In this document: in pieces, positions 43,503 through 49,743 of the stretch
Position numbering within the stretch: the first letter of the stretch is position 1
Layout: each line of letters begins with the position of its first letter
NCBI GenBank assembly: GCA_035690495.1
Contig: DASSKK010000012.1
Location: 1-49,743 of the forward strand
Reading direction: 5' to 3'
Source: DASSKK01 sp035690495
GTDB taxonomy: Bacteria > Actinomycetota > Actinomycetes > Propionibacteriales > Nocardioidaceae
Length of the DNA stretch: 49,743 nucleotides
The notes under the pieces: generated by a model
Database searches by the model: none
Seen by the model: only the letters and a program-made list of their open reading frames with translations
Told to the model about the DNA's origin: nothing
Translations under genes and position numbers: made by a program

Positions 43503-44752
43503 GTGTCCGCATGGACACCGTCGAGCAGGCGATCGCCGACATCGCCGCCGGGAAGGCGGTCGTGGTCGTCGACGACGAGCAGCGCGAGAACGAGGGCGAC
43601 CTGATCTTCGCGGCATCCAAGTCCACGCCCGAGCTGATGGCGTTCATGGTCCGCTACTCCTCGGGCGTGGTGTGCGTGCCGGTCACCGCGCCGACTCTGG
43701 ACCGGCTCGGCATCCCGCTGATGACCCCGCACAACCGGGAGCGGATGCGGACGGCGTACACCGTCTCGGTGGACGCCCGCGACGGCGTGACGACGGGGAT
43801 CTCGGCCGCGGACCGCTCGCACACCGTGCGCACGCTTATCGACTCGGCGACCGAGGCCTACGAGCTGGTCCAGCCCGGGCACGTCTTCCCGCTGAGATAC
43901 GCCGAGGGCGGGGTGCTGGTGCGCCCCGGGCACACCGAGGCCGCCGTCGACCTCGCCAGGCTCGCCGGCCTGGAGCCGGCCGGGGTGATCTCCGAGATCG
44001 TCAACGACGACGGCACGATGAAACGTGGCCGGGACCTGCGCGCGTTCGCCGACGAGCACGATCTTCGCATGATCGCGATCGAGGACCTGATCCACTACCG
44101 GCGTCGCCACGAGAACCACGTGCAGCGGGTGGCACAGACCCGGCTGCCGACCGCCCACGGTGACTTCACGGCGTACGGCTACCGCATCACCATCGACGGA
44201 TCCGAGCACGTGGCACTGGTGATGGGCGACCTCGGGGACGGGACCGACGTACTCACCCGGGTGCACTCGGAGTGCCTGACCGGGGACGCGTTCGGGTCGC
44301 GCAGATGCGACTGCGGGCCGCAGCTGGAGGAGGCGCTGGACCGGATCGCCGAGGAGGGACGCGGGGTGCTGGTCTACCTCCGCGGGCACGAGGGGAGGGG
44401 GATCGGGCTGGTCGCGAAGCTGCAGGCCTACCAGCTGCAGGACGGCGGCCGCGACACTGTCGACGCGAACCTCGACCTCGGGTTGCCGGCAGACGCGCGG
44501 CACTACGGCGCAGCCACCCAGGTGCTGCGCGACCTCGGGGTGGTCTCGGTGCGGCTGATGACCAACAACCCCGCGAAGACCACCAGCCTGCAGGACTACG
44601 GGATCCCGGTGACCGAACGGGTCCCGCTCACACCGCATCCCAACGACCACAACATCGCCTACCTGCTGACCAAGCGGGACCGGATGGGACACGAGCTGCC
44701 CGACCTGGTCGCCGCGCTCGACCAGGCCACGCCCGAGGGGAGCCACCAGTGA
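43499..44752 (+). CDS. ribBA: Bifunctional 3,4-dihydroxy-2-butanone-4-phosphate synthase/GTP cyclohydrolase II
   Basis: Supplies both precursors of riboflavin, from ribulose-5-phosphate and GTP. The 417-residue protein has an N-terminal RibB domain (VDDEQRENEGDLIFAA near residue 24, TTGISAADR, RPGHTEAAVDLARLAG) and a C-terminal RibA domain with zinc-binding HSECLTGDAFGSRRCDCG near residue 258, RGHEGRGIGL and MTNNPAK. Both active sites look intact. It overlaps ribM and ribH by 4 nt each. Confidence 0.97.
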   Translation: MSVRMDTVEQAIADIAAGKAVVVVDDEQRENEGDLIFAASKSTPELMAFMVRYSSGVVCVPVTAPTLDRLGIPLMTPHNRERMRTAYTVSVDARDGVTTGISAADRSHTVRTLIDSATEAYELVQPGHVFPLRYAEGGVLVRPGHTEAAVDLARLAGLEPAGVISEIVNDDGTMKRGRDLRAFADEHDLRMIAIEDLIHYRRRHENHVQRVAQTRLPTAHGDFTAYGYRITIDGSEHVALVMGDLGDGTDVLTRVHSECLTGDAFGSRRCDCGPQLEEALDRIAEEGRGVLVYLRGHEGRGIGLVAKLQAYQLQDGGRDTVDANLDLGLPADARHYGAATQVLRDLGVVSVRLMTNNPAKTTSLQDYGIPVTERVPLTPHPNDHNIAYLLTKRDRMGHELPDLVAALDQATPEGSHQ

Positions 44753-45255
44753 GTGGAGAGGGATCGCCCGCAAGCGCTCCGGCCGACTGCCACGACCTCA
44801 GGGTCGCGGTGGTCGCCGCCCGGTGGCACGAGGTGATCGTCGACGGACTGCTCGCGGGAGCCCAGCGGGCGCTCGTCGACCACAAGGTGGAGGAGGCCCC
44901 GGTGGTGCGGGTGCCCGGGTCGTTCGAGCTCCCGGTGGTTGCCCGTGCCCTGGCCGACGCGGGCTACGAGGCGATCGTGGCGCTCGGTGTGGTGATCCGT
45001 GGCGGCACGCCGCACTTCGACTACGTGTGCACCGCGGCGACCGAGGGGCTGTCCCGGGTCGCTGTGGACACCGGCGCGGCGATCGGCTTCGGCCTGCTGA
45101 CCTGCGACGACGAGGAGCAGGCGCGGGCGCGCGCCGGGCTGGGGGGCTCCGAGGAGGACAAGGGGTACGACGCCGCGGCGGCTGCCCTGCAGACCGCGAT
45201 GACGCTGCGCCGCGTCCGGCGGCGCCATCAGCCCCGTGCGGCGGACGGCTCCTGA
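44749..45255 (+). CDS. ribH: 6,7-dimethyl-8-ribityllumazine synthase
   Basis: Condenses the RibD-pathway product with the RibB product to lumazine. The 168-residue protein has VAARWHEVIVDGLLAGA, VRVPGSFELPVVARAL, ALGVVIRGGTPHFDYVC with the catalytic His and GFGLLTCDDEEQARARAG. The basic C-terminal extension (LRRVRRRHQPRAADGS) is a little longer than the minimum. GTG 44749 overlaps the ribBA stop. It ends the operon. Confidence 0.96.
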   Translation: MSGEGSPASAPADCHDLRVAVVAARWHEVIVDGLLAGAQRALVDHKVEEAPVVRVPGSFELPVVARALADAGYEAIVALGVVIRGGTPHFDYVCTAATEGLSRVAVDTGAAIGFGLLTCDDEEQARARAGLGGSEEDKGYDAAAAALQTAMTLRRVRRRHQPRAADGS

Positions 45256-45275
45256 CCGACAGGGGGCTCACACCG

Positions 45276-45281
45276 TAGGCT
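45276..45281 (+). promoter_or_regulatory. Promoter of hisE-hisG (-10 TAGGCT, -35-like CTGACC)
   Basis: CTGACC at 45252-45257 and TAGGCT are separated by 18 nt. Seven nt separate the -10 from the GTG of hisE, so the mRNA should begin at the start codon (leaderless). Confidence 0.65.
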
Positions 45282-45288
45282 GTCGGCT

Positions 45289-45552
45289 GTGAAAACGTTC
45301 GACGACCTGTGGGAGGAGCTGAGCCAGAAGGCCGCGAGCAGGCCCGCCGGGTCGGACACGGTTCGCGCGCTCGACGACGGCGTGCACGCGATCGGCAAGA
45401 AGCTGGTCGAGGAGGCCGCCGAGTCGTGGATGGCAGCCGAGCACGAGGGCCCGGCGCGCGCCGCCGAGGAGATCAGCCAGCTGCTCTACCACGCCCAGGT
45501 GCTGATGCTGGCGTGCGACCTGAGCCTCGACGACGTCTACGCGCACCTGTAG
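45289..45552 (+). CDS. hisE: Phosphoribosyl-ATP pyrophosphatase
   Basis: Hydrolyses phosphoribosyl-ATP to phosphoribosyl-AMP, step two of histidine synthesis. The 87-residue all-helical protein has GKKLVEEAAESWMAAEHEG and AAEEISQLLYHAQVLMLA with the acidic metal-binding residues of the family. It is probably translated from a leaderless mRNA and precedes hisG by 6 nt. Confidence 0.96.
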   Translation: MKTFDDLWEELSQKAASRPAGSDTVRALDDGVHAIGKKLVEEAAESWMAAEHEGPARAAEEISQLLYHAQVLMLACDLSLDDVYAHL

Positions 45553-45558
45553 GGAGCC

Positions 45559-46431
45559 ATGGCCCACCAGTCGACACACCTGCGGATCGCGATCCCCAAC
45601 AAGGGGTCGCTGTCGCACGCCGCCTCACAGATGCTGCGCGAGGCAGGCTACGCCCAGCGCGACGACGACAGGACCCTGACGCTCGCCGACCCCGAGAACG
45701 ACGTCGAGTTCTTCTACCTGCGCCCCCGCGACATCGCCTTGTACGTCGGCGAGGGCACCCTCGACGTGGGGATCACCGGTCGGGACCTGCTGCTCGACTC
45801 GGGTGCCAAGGCCGAGGAGGTGCTGCCGCTCGGCTTCGGCAGGTCCCGTCTCCGCTTCGCCGCCGCGCCGGGGACGATCGCCTCGCCGTCCGATCTCACC
45901 GGCAAACGCATCGCGACGTCGTACGACGGGGTGCTGCGCAACTTCCTCGAGGAGCACGGCCTCGACGCCACCGTGATCCGCCTGGACGGAGCGGTGGAGA
46001 CCAGCATCCAGCTCGGTGTCGCCGACGTGATCGCAGACGTGGTCGAGACCGGCAGCACGCTGCGCCAGGCCGGCCTCGAGATCGTCGGCGACCCGATCCT
46101 GGAGTCCGAGGCAGTGCTCGTCACGAGAGTCGGAGCCGACGGCGCCGGGTCGTCGAGTGGCTTCGAGGTGTTCCAACGCCGGCTGCAGGGGGTCATGGTG
46201 GCGCGGTCGTACGTGATGATGGACTACGACATCTTGTCCGAGCGCGTCGAGGACGCGGTGGCCCTGACGCCGGGGATCGAGAGCCCGACGGTCTCACCCC
46301 TGCATCGCGAGGGCTGGGTGGCGGTCCGCTCGATGGTGCCCCGCGACCGCGCCCAGAAGGTGATGGACGACCTGTACGACCTGGGTGCCCGTGGCATCCT
46401 GTCCACCGACATCCATGCCTGCCGACTCTGA
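45559..46431 (+). CDS. hisG: ATP phosphoribosyltransferase (long form)
   Basis: Commits ATP and PRPP to histidine synthesis. The 290-residue protein is the long, HisZ-independent form: a catalytic part with LRIAIPNKGSL, VGITGRDLL and the PRPP-binding DVVETGSTLRQAGLE near residue 156, then a C-terminal regulatory ACT-like domain (about 215-290, ending DLGARGILSTDIHACRL) that binds histidine for feedback inhibition. AGGGAGCC precedes the ATG. Its last 17 nt overlap the PH-domain gene. Confidence 0.96.
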   Translation: MAHQSTHLRIAIPNKGSLSHAASQMLREAGYAQRDDDRTLTLADPENDVEFFYLRPRDIALYVGEGTLDVGITGRDLLLDSGAKAEEVLPLGFGRSRLRFAAAPGTIASPSDLTGKRIATSYDGVLRNFLEEHGLDATVIRLDGAVETSIQLGVADVIADVVETGSTLRQAGLEIVGDPILESEAVLVTRVGADGAGSSSGFEVFQRRLQGVMVARSYVMMDYDILSERVEDAVALTPGIESPTVSPLHREGWVAVRSMVPRDRAQKVMDDLYDLGARGILSTDIHACRL

Positions 46432-46894
46432 GCCGGCGCCCTCGACGATCCGGCTCCCGCACACGTTCCGTCCTCTCGGGGTGCGGATGGTCGCCTACTC
46501 GGTGGGCACGATGCTGCTGCTGCTCTGCCTGGTGCTGTGGTTCGCCCTGCCTCCGCACATCCGGGCGGAGTTCTCCCTGCTGGAGCGGGCGATGGTGATC
46601 GGCCTCGGGGTGTGCTTCTACGCGGCCGGGTACGCGCTCGCCCGGAGCCGGCTGGTGGCGCGCACCGACGGCGTCCGCGTGGTCAACGGCTACCGGGTCC
46701 GTCGCTACGAGTGGAACCAGATCCTCGCGGTCAGCCTGCAGCCCGGCAGCCCGTGGGCGGTACTCGACCTCTCCGACGGCACGTCGGTGCCCGCGATGGG
46801 GATCCAGGGGTCGGACGGTGGCCGGGCGTCGGCACAGGTGCGCCAGTTCCGTCAGCTCGTCGAGGCGCGCACCCGGACCGCGGAGAACGACTGA
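46415..46894 (+). CDS. PH-domain membrane protein
   Basis: A 159-residue protein with two hydrophobic helices (about 27-45 and 60-77) followed by a bacterial PH-like domain (ARTDGVRVVNGYRVRRYEWNQILAVSL, then VLDLSDGTSVPAMGIQ). Such proteins follow hisG in many actinobacteria; no function is established. ATG 46415 starts inside hisG (17-nt overlap in another frame), so the two are probably coupled. Confidence 0.8.
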   Translation: MPADSEPAPSTIRLPHTFRPLGVRMVAYSVGTMLLLLCLVLWFALPPHIRAEFSLLERAMVIGLGVCFYAAGYALARSRLVARTDGVRVVNGYRVRRYEWNQILAVSLQPGSPWAVLDLSDGTSVPAMGIQGSDGGRASAQVRQFRQLVEARTRTAEND

Positions 46895-46915
46895 GCCCGG
46901 CAGGACCGTGGGCAC

Positions 46916-46921
46916 TACGGT
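46916..46921 (+). promoter_or_regulatory. Probable -10 element for the LLM oxidoreductase (TACGGT)
   Basis: TACGGT fits TANNNT and lies 6 nt before the ATG at 46928, a leaderless arrangement similar to hisE. Confidence 0.45.
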
Positions 46922-46927
46922 GGCCGC

Positions 46928-47725
46928 ATGCGTCACGCACTGTTCGTGCCGATCTTCGATGCGCTCTGCGACCCCACCGTGGTCGCAGGCCTCGCGGAGG
47001 CAGCCGAGCGGGCCGGCTGGGACGGCTTCTTCTGCTGGGACCACGTCGCCTACCGCGAGCCGGTGACCGCCATCGCGGACCCGTGGGTCACCTTGTCCGC
47101 GGTCGCCTGTGCGACCGAGCGGATCCGGCTCGGTCCGATGGTCACCCCGCTCGCGCGGCGTCGGCCGGTCCAGGTTGCCCGCGAGGTGGCCACCCTCGAC
47201 GCGCTGTCGCAAGGACGAGTCACCCTCGGGGTCGGCCTCGGTGACGACGGCGCCGGCGAGTTCGCCGGCACCGGCGAGGAGCGCGACCCGCGGGTCCGGG
47301 GGCAGATGCTCGACGAGTCGTTGGACGTGTTGCGGGAAGCGTGGACCGGCGAGACCGTGCGGCATCGCGGCCAGCACTACGTGCTGGACGGGATCGCCGT
47401 ACGCCCCAGGCCGTTGCAGCAGCCGCACCCGCCTGTGTGGGCGGCGGTCCGGCACGGCAACCGGGCGCCACTGCGTCGCGCGGCCCGCTGTGACGGGGTC
47501 TTCCCGATCGGACTCGCCGACGCCGACCAGCTCGCCGAGATCATCGGCGAGGTCGCGTCCCGGCGGACCGGTGGCGGCCCCTTCGACGTGGCGGTCGCGC
47601 TGCCGGCGCGGAGCGATCCGGCTCCCTACGCCTCGGCGGGAGCGACCTGGCGCCTGGTCGAGTTCTCGCCGTACGACCTCTCGGTCGACGATGTGCTCGG
47701 CGTCGTCCGCGACGGCCCCGGCTAA
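46928..47725 (+). CDS. LLM-class flavin- or F420-dependent oxidoreductase
   Basis: A 265-residue luciferase-like TIM barrel. AERAGWDGFFCWDHV near residue 25, ATERIRLGPMVTPLARRRP near 64 and LDALSQGRVTLGVGLGD near 92 are typical of bacterial luciferase-like monooxygenases and F420-dependent enzymes. Whether it uses FMN or F420, and on what substrate, cannot be told. It is shorter than most family members at the C-terminus. The stop overlaps the stop of the convergent DUF1116 gene. Confidence 0.85.
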   Translation: MRHALFVPIFDALCDPTVVAGLAEAAERAGWDGFFCWDHVAYREPVTAIADPWVTLSAVACATERIRLGPMVTPLARRRPVQVAREVATLDALSQGRVTLGVGLGDDGAGEFAGTGEERDPRVRGQMLDESLDVLREAWTGETVRHRGQHYVLDGIAVRPRPLQQPHPPVWAAVRHGNRAPLRRAARCDGVFPIGLADADQLAEIIGEVASRRTGGGPFDVAVALPARSDPAPYASAGATWRLVEFSPYDLSVDDVLGVVRDGPG

Positions 47726-49125
47726 CCCGCGGCGGCGAGGGCGGCGACGGCCTGGGTGAAGCACTCCATCGGGGGAGTGACCAGCCCGGCGCCGACCTGG
47801 CCGGTGCCGGCGATGCGCCCCGCCATCCCGGTGTTGATCTGCGGGAGCACTCCGCTGCGCACCACGGCGGTCACGTCGATACCGGTCGGGGCGCCGCGGA
47901 ACTCCAGGATCGGGATCGCGTACGCCGGGTTCTCCCCGGCGGTGATGTCGTACATCCGCCGGGTGGTGGCTAGCGCGTCCGGGACTGTGCCGCCGACGAA
48001 CCGGACGATCGCGGGAGCGGTCGCCATCGCCAGACCGCCGAGCCCCGCCGTCTCGGTGATCGCCGAGTCGCCGATGTCGGGGTTGGCGTCCTCCGGGCCG
48101 TAGTCGCCGAGGAAGAGGCCGTCGGCGAGCTGGGCCGGGCCGGTGAACCACGTGTCGTCGGTGCCGGCCACCTGGATCCCGAAGTCGGTGCCGTTGCGCG
48201 CCATCGCGACGACCATGGTGGACCCCTCGATGTCGCGTGCCGCGTCGAGCGCGAGCTTGCACGCGGGCATGCCGACGTTGAGGAAGAAGTGCTCGTTGCC
48301 CCCGATGAACTCGAGGATCCGCCCCACCTGCTCACCGGGGCGCCCCGCCCTCACCAGGGCCGGCGCGAGGTCGCGCAGCAGCATCAGGCTGCCCGCCCGG
48401 TTGCGGTTGTGGCCCTCGTCGCCCATCTGCAGCATCTGGGTGAGGATCCCGGTCGCGTCGATCGGGTCGGCCTGCTCCATCGCCGTCGCCAGCACGGGTC
48501 CCAGCACGTCACGCATCCACGCCAGCCGGTCCAGCACCTCGGCCGAGTAGGCGCCGTAGCGCAGCACCTTGCCGAGTCCCTCGTTGAGCGAGCAGTAGGC
48601 ACGGCGACCGGTCGTCGGGTCCTCCAGCACCCACATCCACATCGACCCCGAGACCACGCCGGCCATCGGGCCGACCGTGCTGCGGTGGTGGCACGGCTCG
48701 AAGGAGACCGCGTCGCCTGCCTCGAAGAGCTTCGCCGCGTCCTCGGGGTCCTCGACCAGGCCCTCGAAGGCGGCCGCACCCATCAGCGCGCCGCGCATCG
48801 GACCGGAGGCTCGCTCCCAGGTCAGCGGGGGACCGGCGTGCAGGAACTCGCCCTTCCCCAGGCCGAGGACCTCCGAGGCCGGCGCGAGGCCGACCACCAT
48901 CGCCTGCACGTCCAGCACCGCCTGGACCGCGCGTGCGTTCGCGTCCCGACGCAGCGGGTCCGCAGCGACCACGGCGAGGTCGGCGACGGTGCCCTCCATC
49001 GGGGGCTGCCAGTCGACGCGGGTGACCGGCAACGCCTGGTCCTCGACGGCGGTGGCGAACAGGTCGGCGCCCGCAGCCGCGATCATGGTGGGGGCCTCGC
49101 TGGGAAGGTGGGTCTGCTGGCTCAT
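47722..49125 (-). CDS. DUF1116 protein (YlbE/AllG-like), probable acyl-CoA synthetase/carbamoyltransferase-type partner of FdrA
   Basis: A 467-residue DUF1116 protein (E. coli YlbE type). Characteristic stretches are GEFLHAGPPLTWERASGPMRGALMGA, FEPCHHRSTVGPMAGV, GLGKVLRYGAY and GDEGHNRNRAGSLML, as well as VARFGTD-like ARNGTDFGIQVAG. In E. coli the neighbouring fdrA-ylbE-ylbF genes (allFGH) are linked to oxamate/carbamoyl phosphate metabolism in allantoin breakdown. ATG 49125 has GGAGGAG upstream and overlaps the fdrA-like stop (ATGA). The actual substrate here is unknown, as no allantoin gene is in view. Confidence 0.8.
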   Translation of the reverse strand: MSQQTHLPSEAPTMIAAAGADLFATAVEDQALPVTRVDWQPPMEGTVADLAVVAADPLRRDANARAVQAVLDVQAMVVGLAPASEVLGLGKGEFLHAGPPLTWERASGPMRGALMGAAAFEGLVEDPEDAAKLFEAGDAVSFEPCHHRSTVGPMAGVVSGSMWMWVLEDPTTGRRAYCSLNEGLGKVLRYGAYSAEVLDRLAWMRDVLGPVLATAMEQADPIDATGILTQMLQMGDEGHNRNRAGSLMLLRDLAPALVRAGRPGEQVGRILEFIGGNEHFFLNVGMPACKLALDAARDIEGSTMVVAMARNGTDFGIQVAGTDDTWFTGPAQLADGLFLGDYGPEDANPDIGDSAITETAGLGGLAMATAPAIVRFVGGTVPDALATTRRMYDITAGENPAYAIPILEFRGAPTGIDVTAVVRSGVLPQINTGMAGRIAGTGQVGAGLVTPPMECFTQAVAALAAAG

Positions 49126-49743
49126 CGGTCTCCTCCGCTGATGGTCTCCACCGCACGACGCGTGGCGGCGGCGTTGGACAGGTGGACCTCGGCGCCGGCC
49201 GTGGCCAGTGCCTCGGCCTGGCGGGACAGCACCTGCGGGTCGACCTCGGTGCCTACGAGGGCCACGACGACCGGGAGGTCCCGGCCCTCGCGTGCCTTCG
49301 TGATCGCAGGAGCCAGGCCGGCGGCGGGGTCGGGCTCGGCGCCGTGGCCCAGGACCACGTCGAGCAGCACTGCCCCGGTCTGCGGGTCCGCGGCGGCACG
49401 AGCCAGGTGCTCGGTGCGCAGCGTCGGATCGATCATCGGGTGTGCGCGGCCCTGGGTGAGCGCGTCGTCGCCGAAGTCGATCATCAGGTGGGCCTCGGCG
49501 GTGAGGCTGGAGTCGAGGGCGAGCTCGGGCGACAGCGGGATGTTGCTGCGAACCGGGCCCAGGGCCTCGCCGGCGACCAGCATCGCCTCGTCGCACATGG
49601 TGCCGCCGACGAACAGGCCGCGCAGGTAGGGGCCGGCGTTTCGAGGCGGTCGCTGTGCGACCTCCCCGATCACCGGGGCGCTCCACGTCGGCCAGGTGGG
49701 GACCGGTCTGCCCATCTCCTCCAGCAGCGCCTCGGCGGCGGCG
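49122..49743 (-). CDS. FdrA-like protein, C-terminal part (5' end outside the window)
   Basis: The frame is open to the right edge of the window; about 206 codons are visible. YLRGLFVGGTMCDEAMLVAG, IDFGDDALTQGRAHPMIDP and AVLLDVVLGHGAEPDPA match the C-terminal CoA-ligase-like part of FdrA (succinyl-CoA synthetase fold). It overlaps the DUF1116 gene by 4 nt, the conserved fdrA-ylbE arrangement. An ATG at 49715 in this frame is internal, because the open frame continues upstream through conserved-looking sequence. Confidence 0.8.
   Translation of the reverse strand, partial: AAAEALLEEMGRPVPTWPTWSAPVIGEVAQRPPRNAGPYLRGLFVGGTMCDEAMLVAGEALGPVRSNIPLSPELALDSSLTAEAHLMIDFGDDALTQGRAHPMIDPTLRTEHLARAAADPQTGAVLLDVVLGHGAEPDPAAGLAPAITKAREGRDLPVVVALVGTEVDPQVLSRQAEALATAGAEVHLSNAAATRRAVETISGGDR

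Overview
The window is GC-rich chromosomal DNA from an actinobacterium. The gene order aroC-aroK-aroB-efp-nusB, then pyr genes, mihF-gmk-rpoZ-coaBC-metK-priA-def-fmt-rsmB-rpe, then rib and his genes, matches the conserved actinobacterial block known from Streptomyces. GTG starts, 4-nt ATGA/GTGA gene overlaps, TANNNT -10 boxes placed 6-9 nt before start codons (leaderless or near-leaderless mRNAs) and an mIHF-family protein agree with this. Short GGTTTCGAG...CTCAACCACC repeats inside genes remind me of Nocardioides-like genomes, so I favour Nocardioidaceae; that assignment is an inference.

Layout. 1-3414: shikimate genes (aroC partial, aroK, aroB), efp and nusB. 3436-9062: accessory genes: a sulfotransferase-like/aminotransferase IV pair, a flavoprotein disulfide oxidoreductase, a DUF3311 plus sodium:solute symporter pair and a methyltransferase. 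9093-12125: pyrR-pyrB-pyrC behind a PyrR-binding RNA leader. 12133-18190: a roughly 6 kb accessory block splitting the pyr genes: an HTH/nucleotidyltransferase pair that looks like a toxin-antitoxin system, a phospholipase D family protein, a broken DUF222/HNH gene carrying two copies of a 72-73 bp hairpin element, and an ABC-F protein behind a possible leader peptide. 18188-26485: a second promoter and a second PyrR-binding leader, then carA-carB-pyrD (class 2)-PyrK-like-PyrD1B-like-pyrF as one chain of 4-nt overlaps. 26512-29117: an M3 peptidase and a possible lipoprotein. 29177-38015: mihF, gmk, rpoZ, coaBC, metK, priA, def, fmt, rsmB. 37987-39162: an MFS transporter on the opposite strand. 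39203-45255: rpe, a membrane diguanylate cyclase, an FMN riboswitch and ribD-ribE-ribM-ribBA-ribH. 45289-47725: hisE, hisG, a PH-domain membrane protein and an LLM-family oxidoreductase. 47722-49743 (minus): a DUF1116 protein and the 3' part of an fdrA-like gene.

How it fits together. The window supplies chorismate, de novo UMP synthesis, riboflavin, two histidine steps and several core information-processing proteins. Much of the control appears to be RNA-based: two PyrR switches, an FMN riboswitch and perhaps an ABC-F attenuator.

Most interesting items: (1) a PyrK-PyrD1B-like pair in the pyr operon whose FMN-binding and [2Fe-2S] residues persist while residues I expect to bind orotate, including the catalytic Cys, are replaced, beside an intact class 2 PyrD; (2) a family of short imperfect palindromes inserted in frame into pyrR, pyrC, carA (twice), pyrD and ribE; (3) a duplicated PyrR switch in a split operon; (4) two hairpin elements with compensatory base changes inside a DUF222/HNH gene; (5) a leaderless HTH-nucleotidyltransferase pair. 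No tRNA, rRNA, CRISPR array or transposase gene was seen. No stretch above 300 bases lacks a feature; the longest gene-free stretch (40785-41090) holds the FMN riboswitch.
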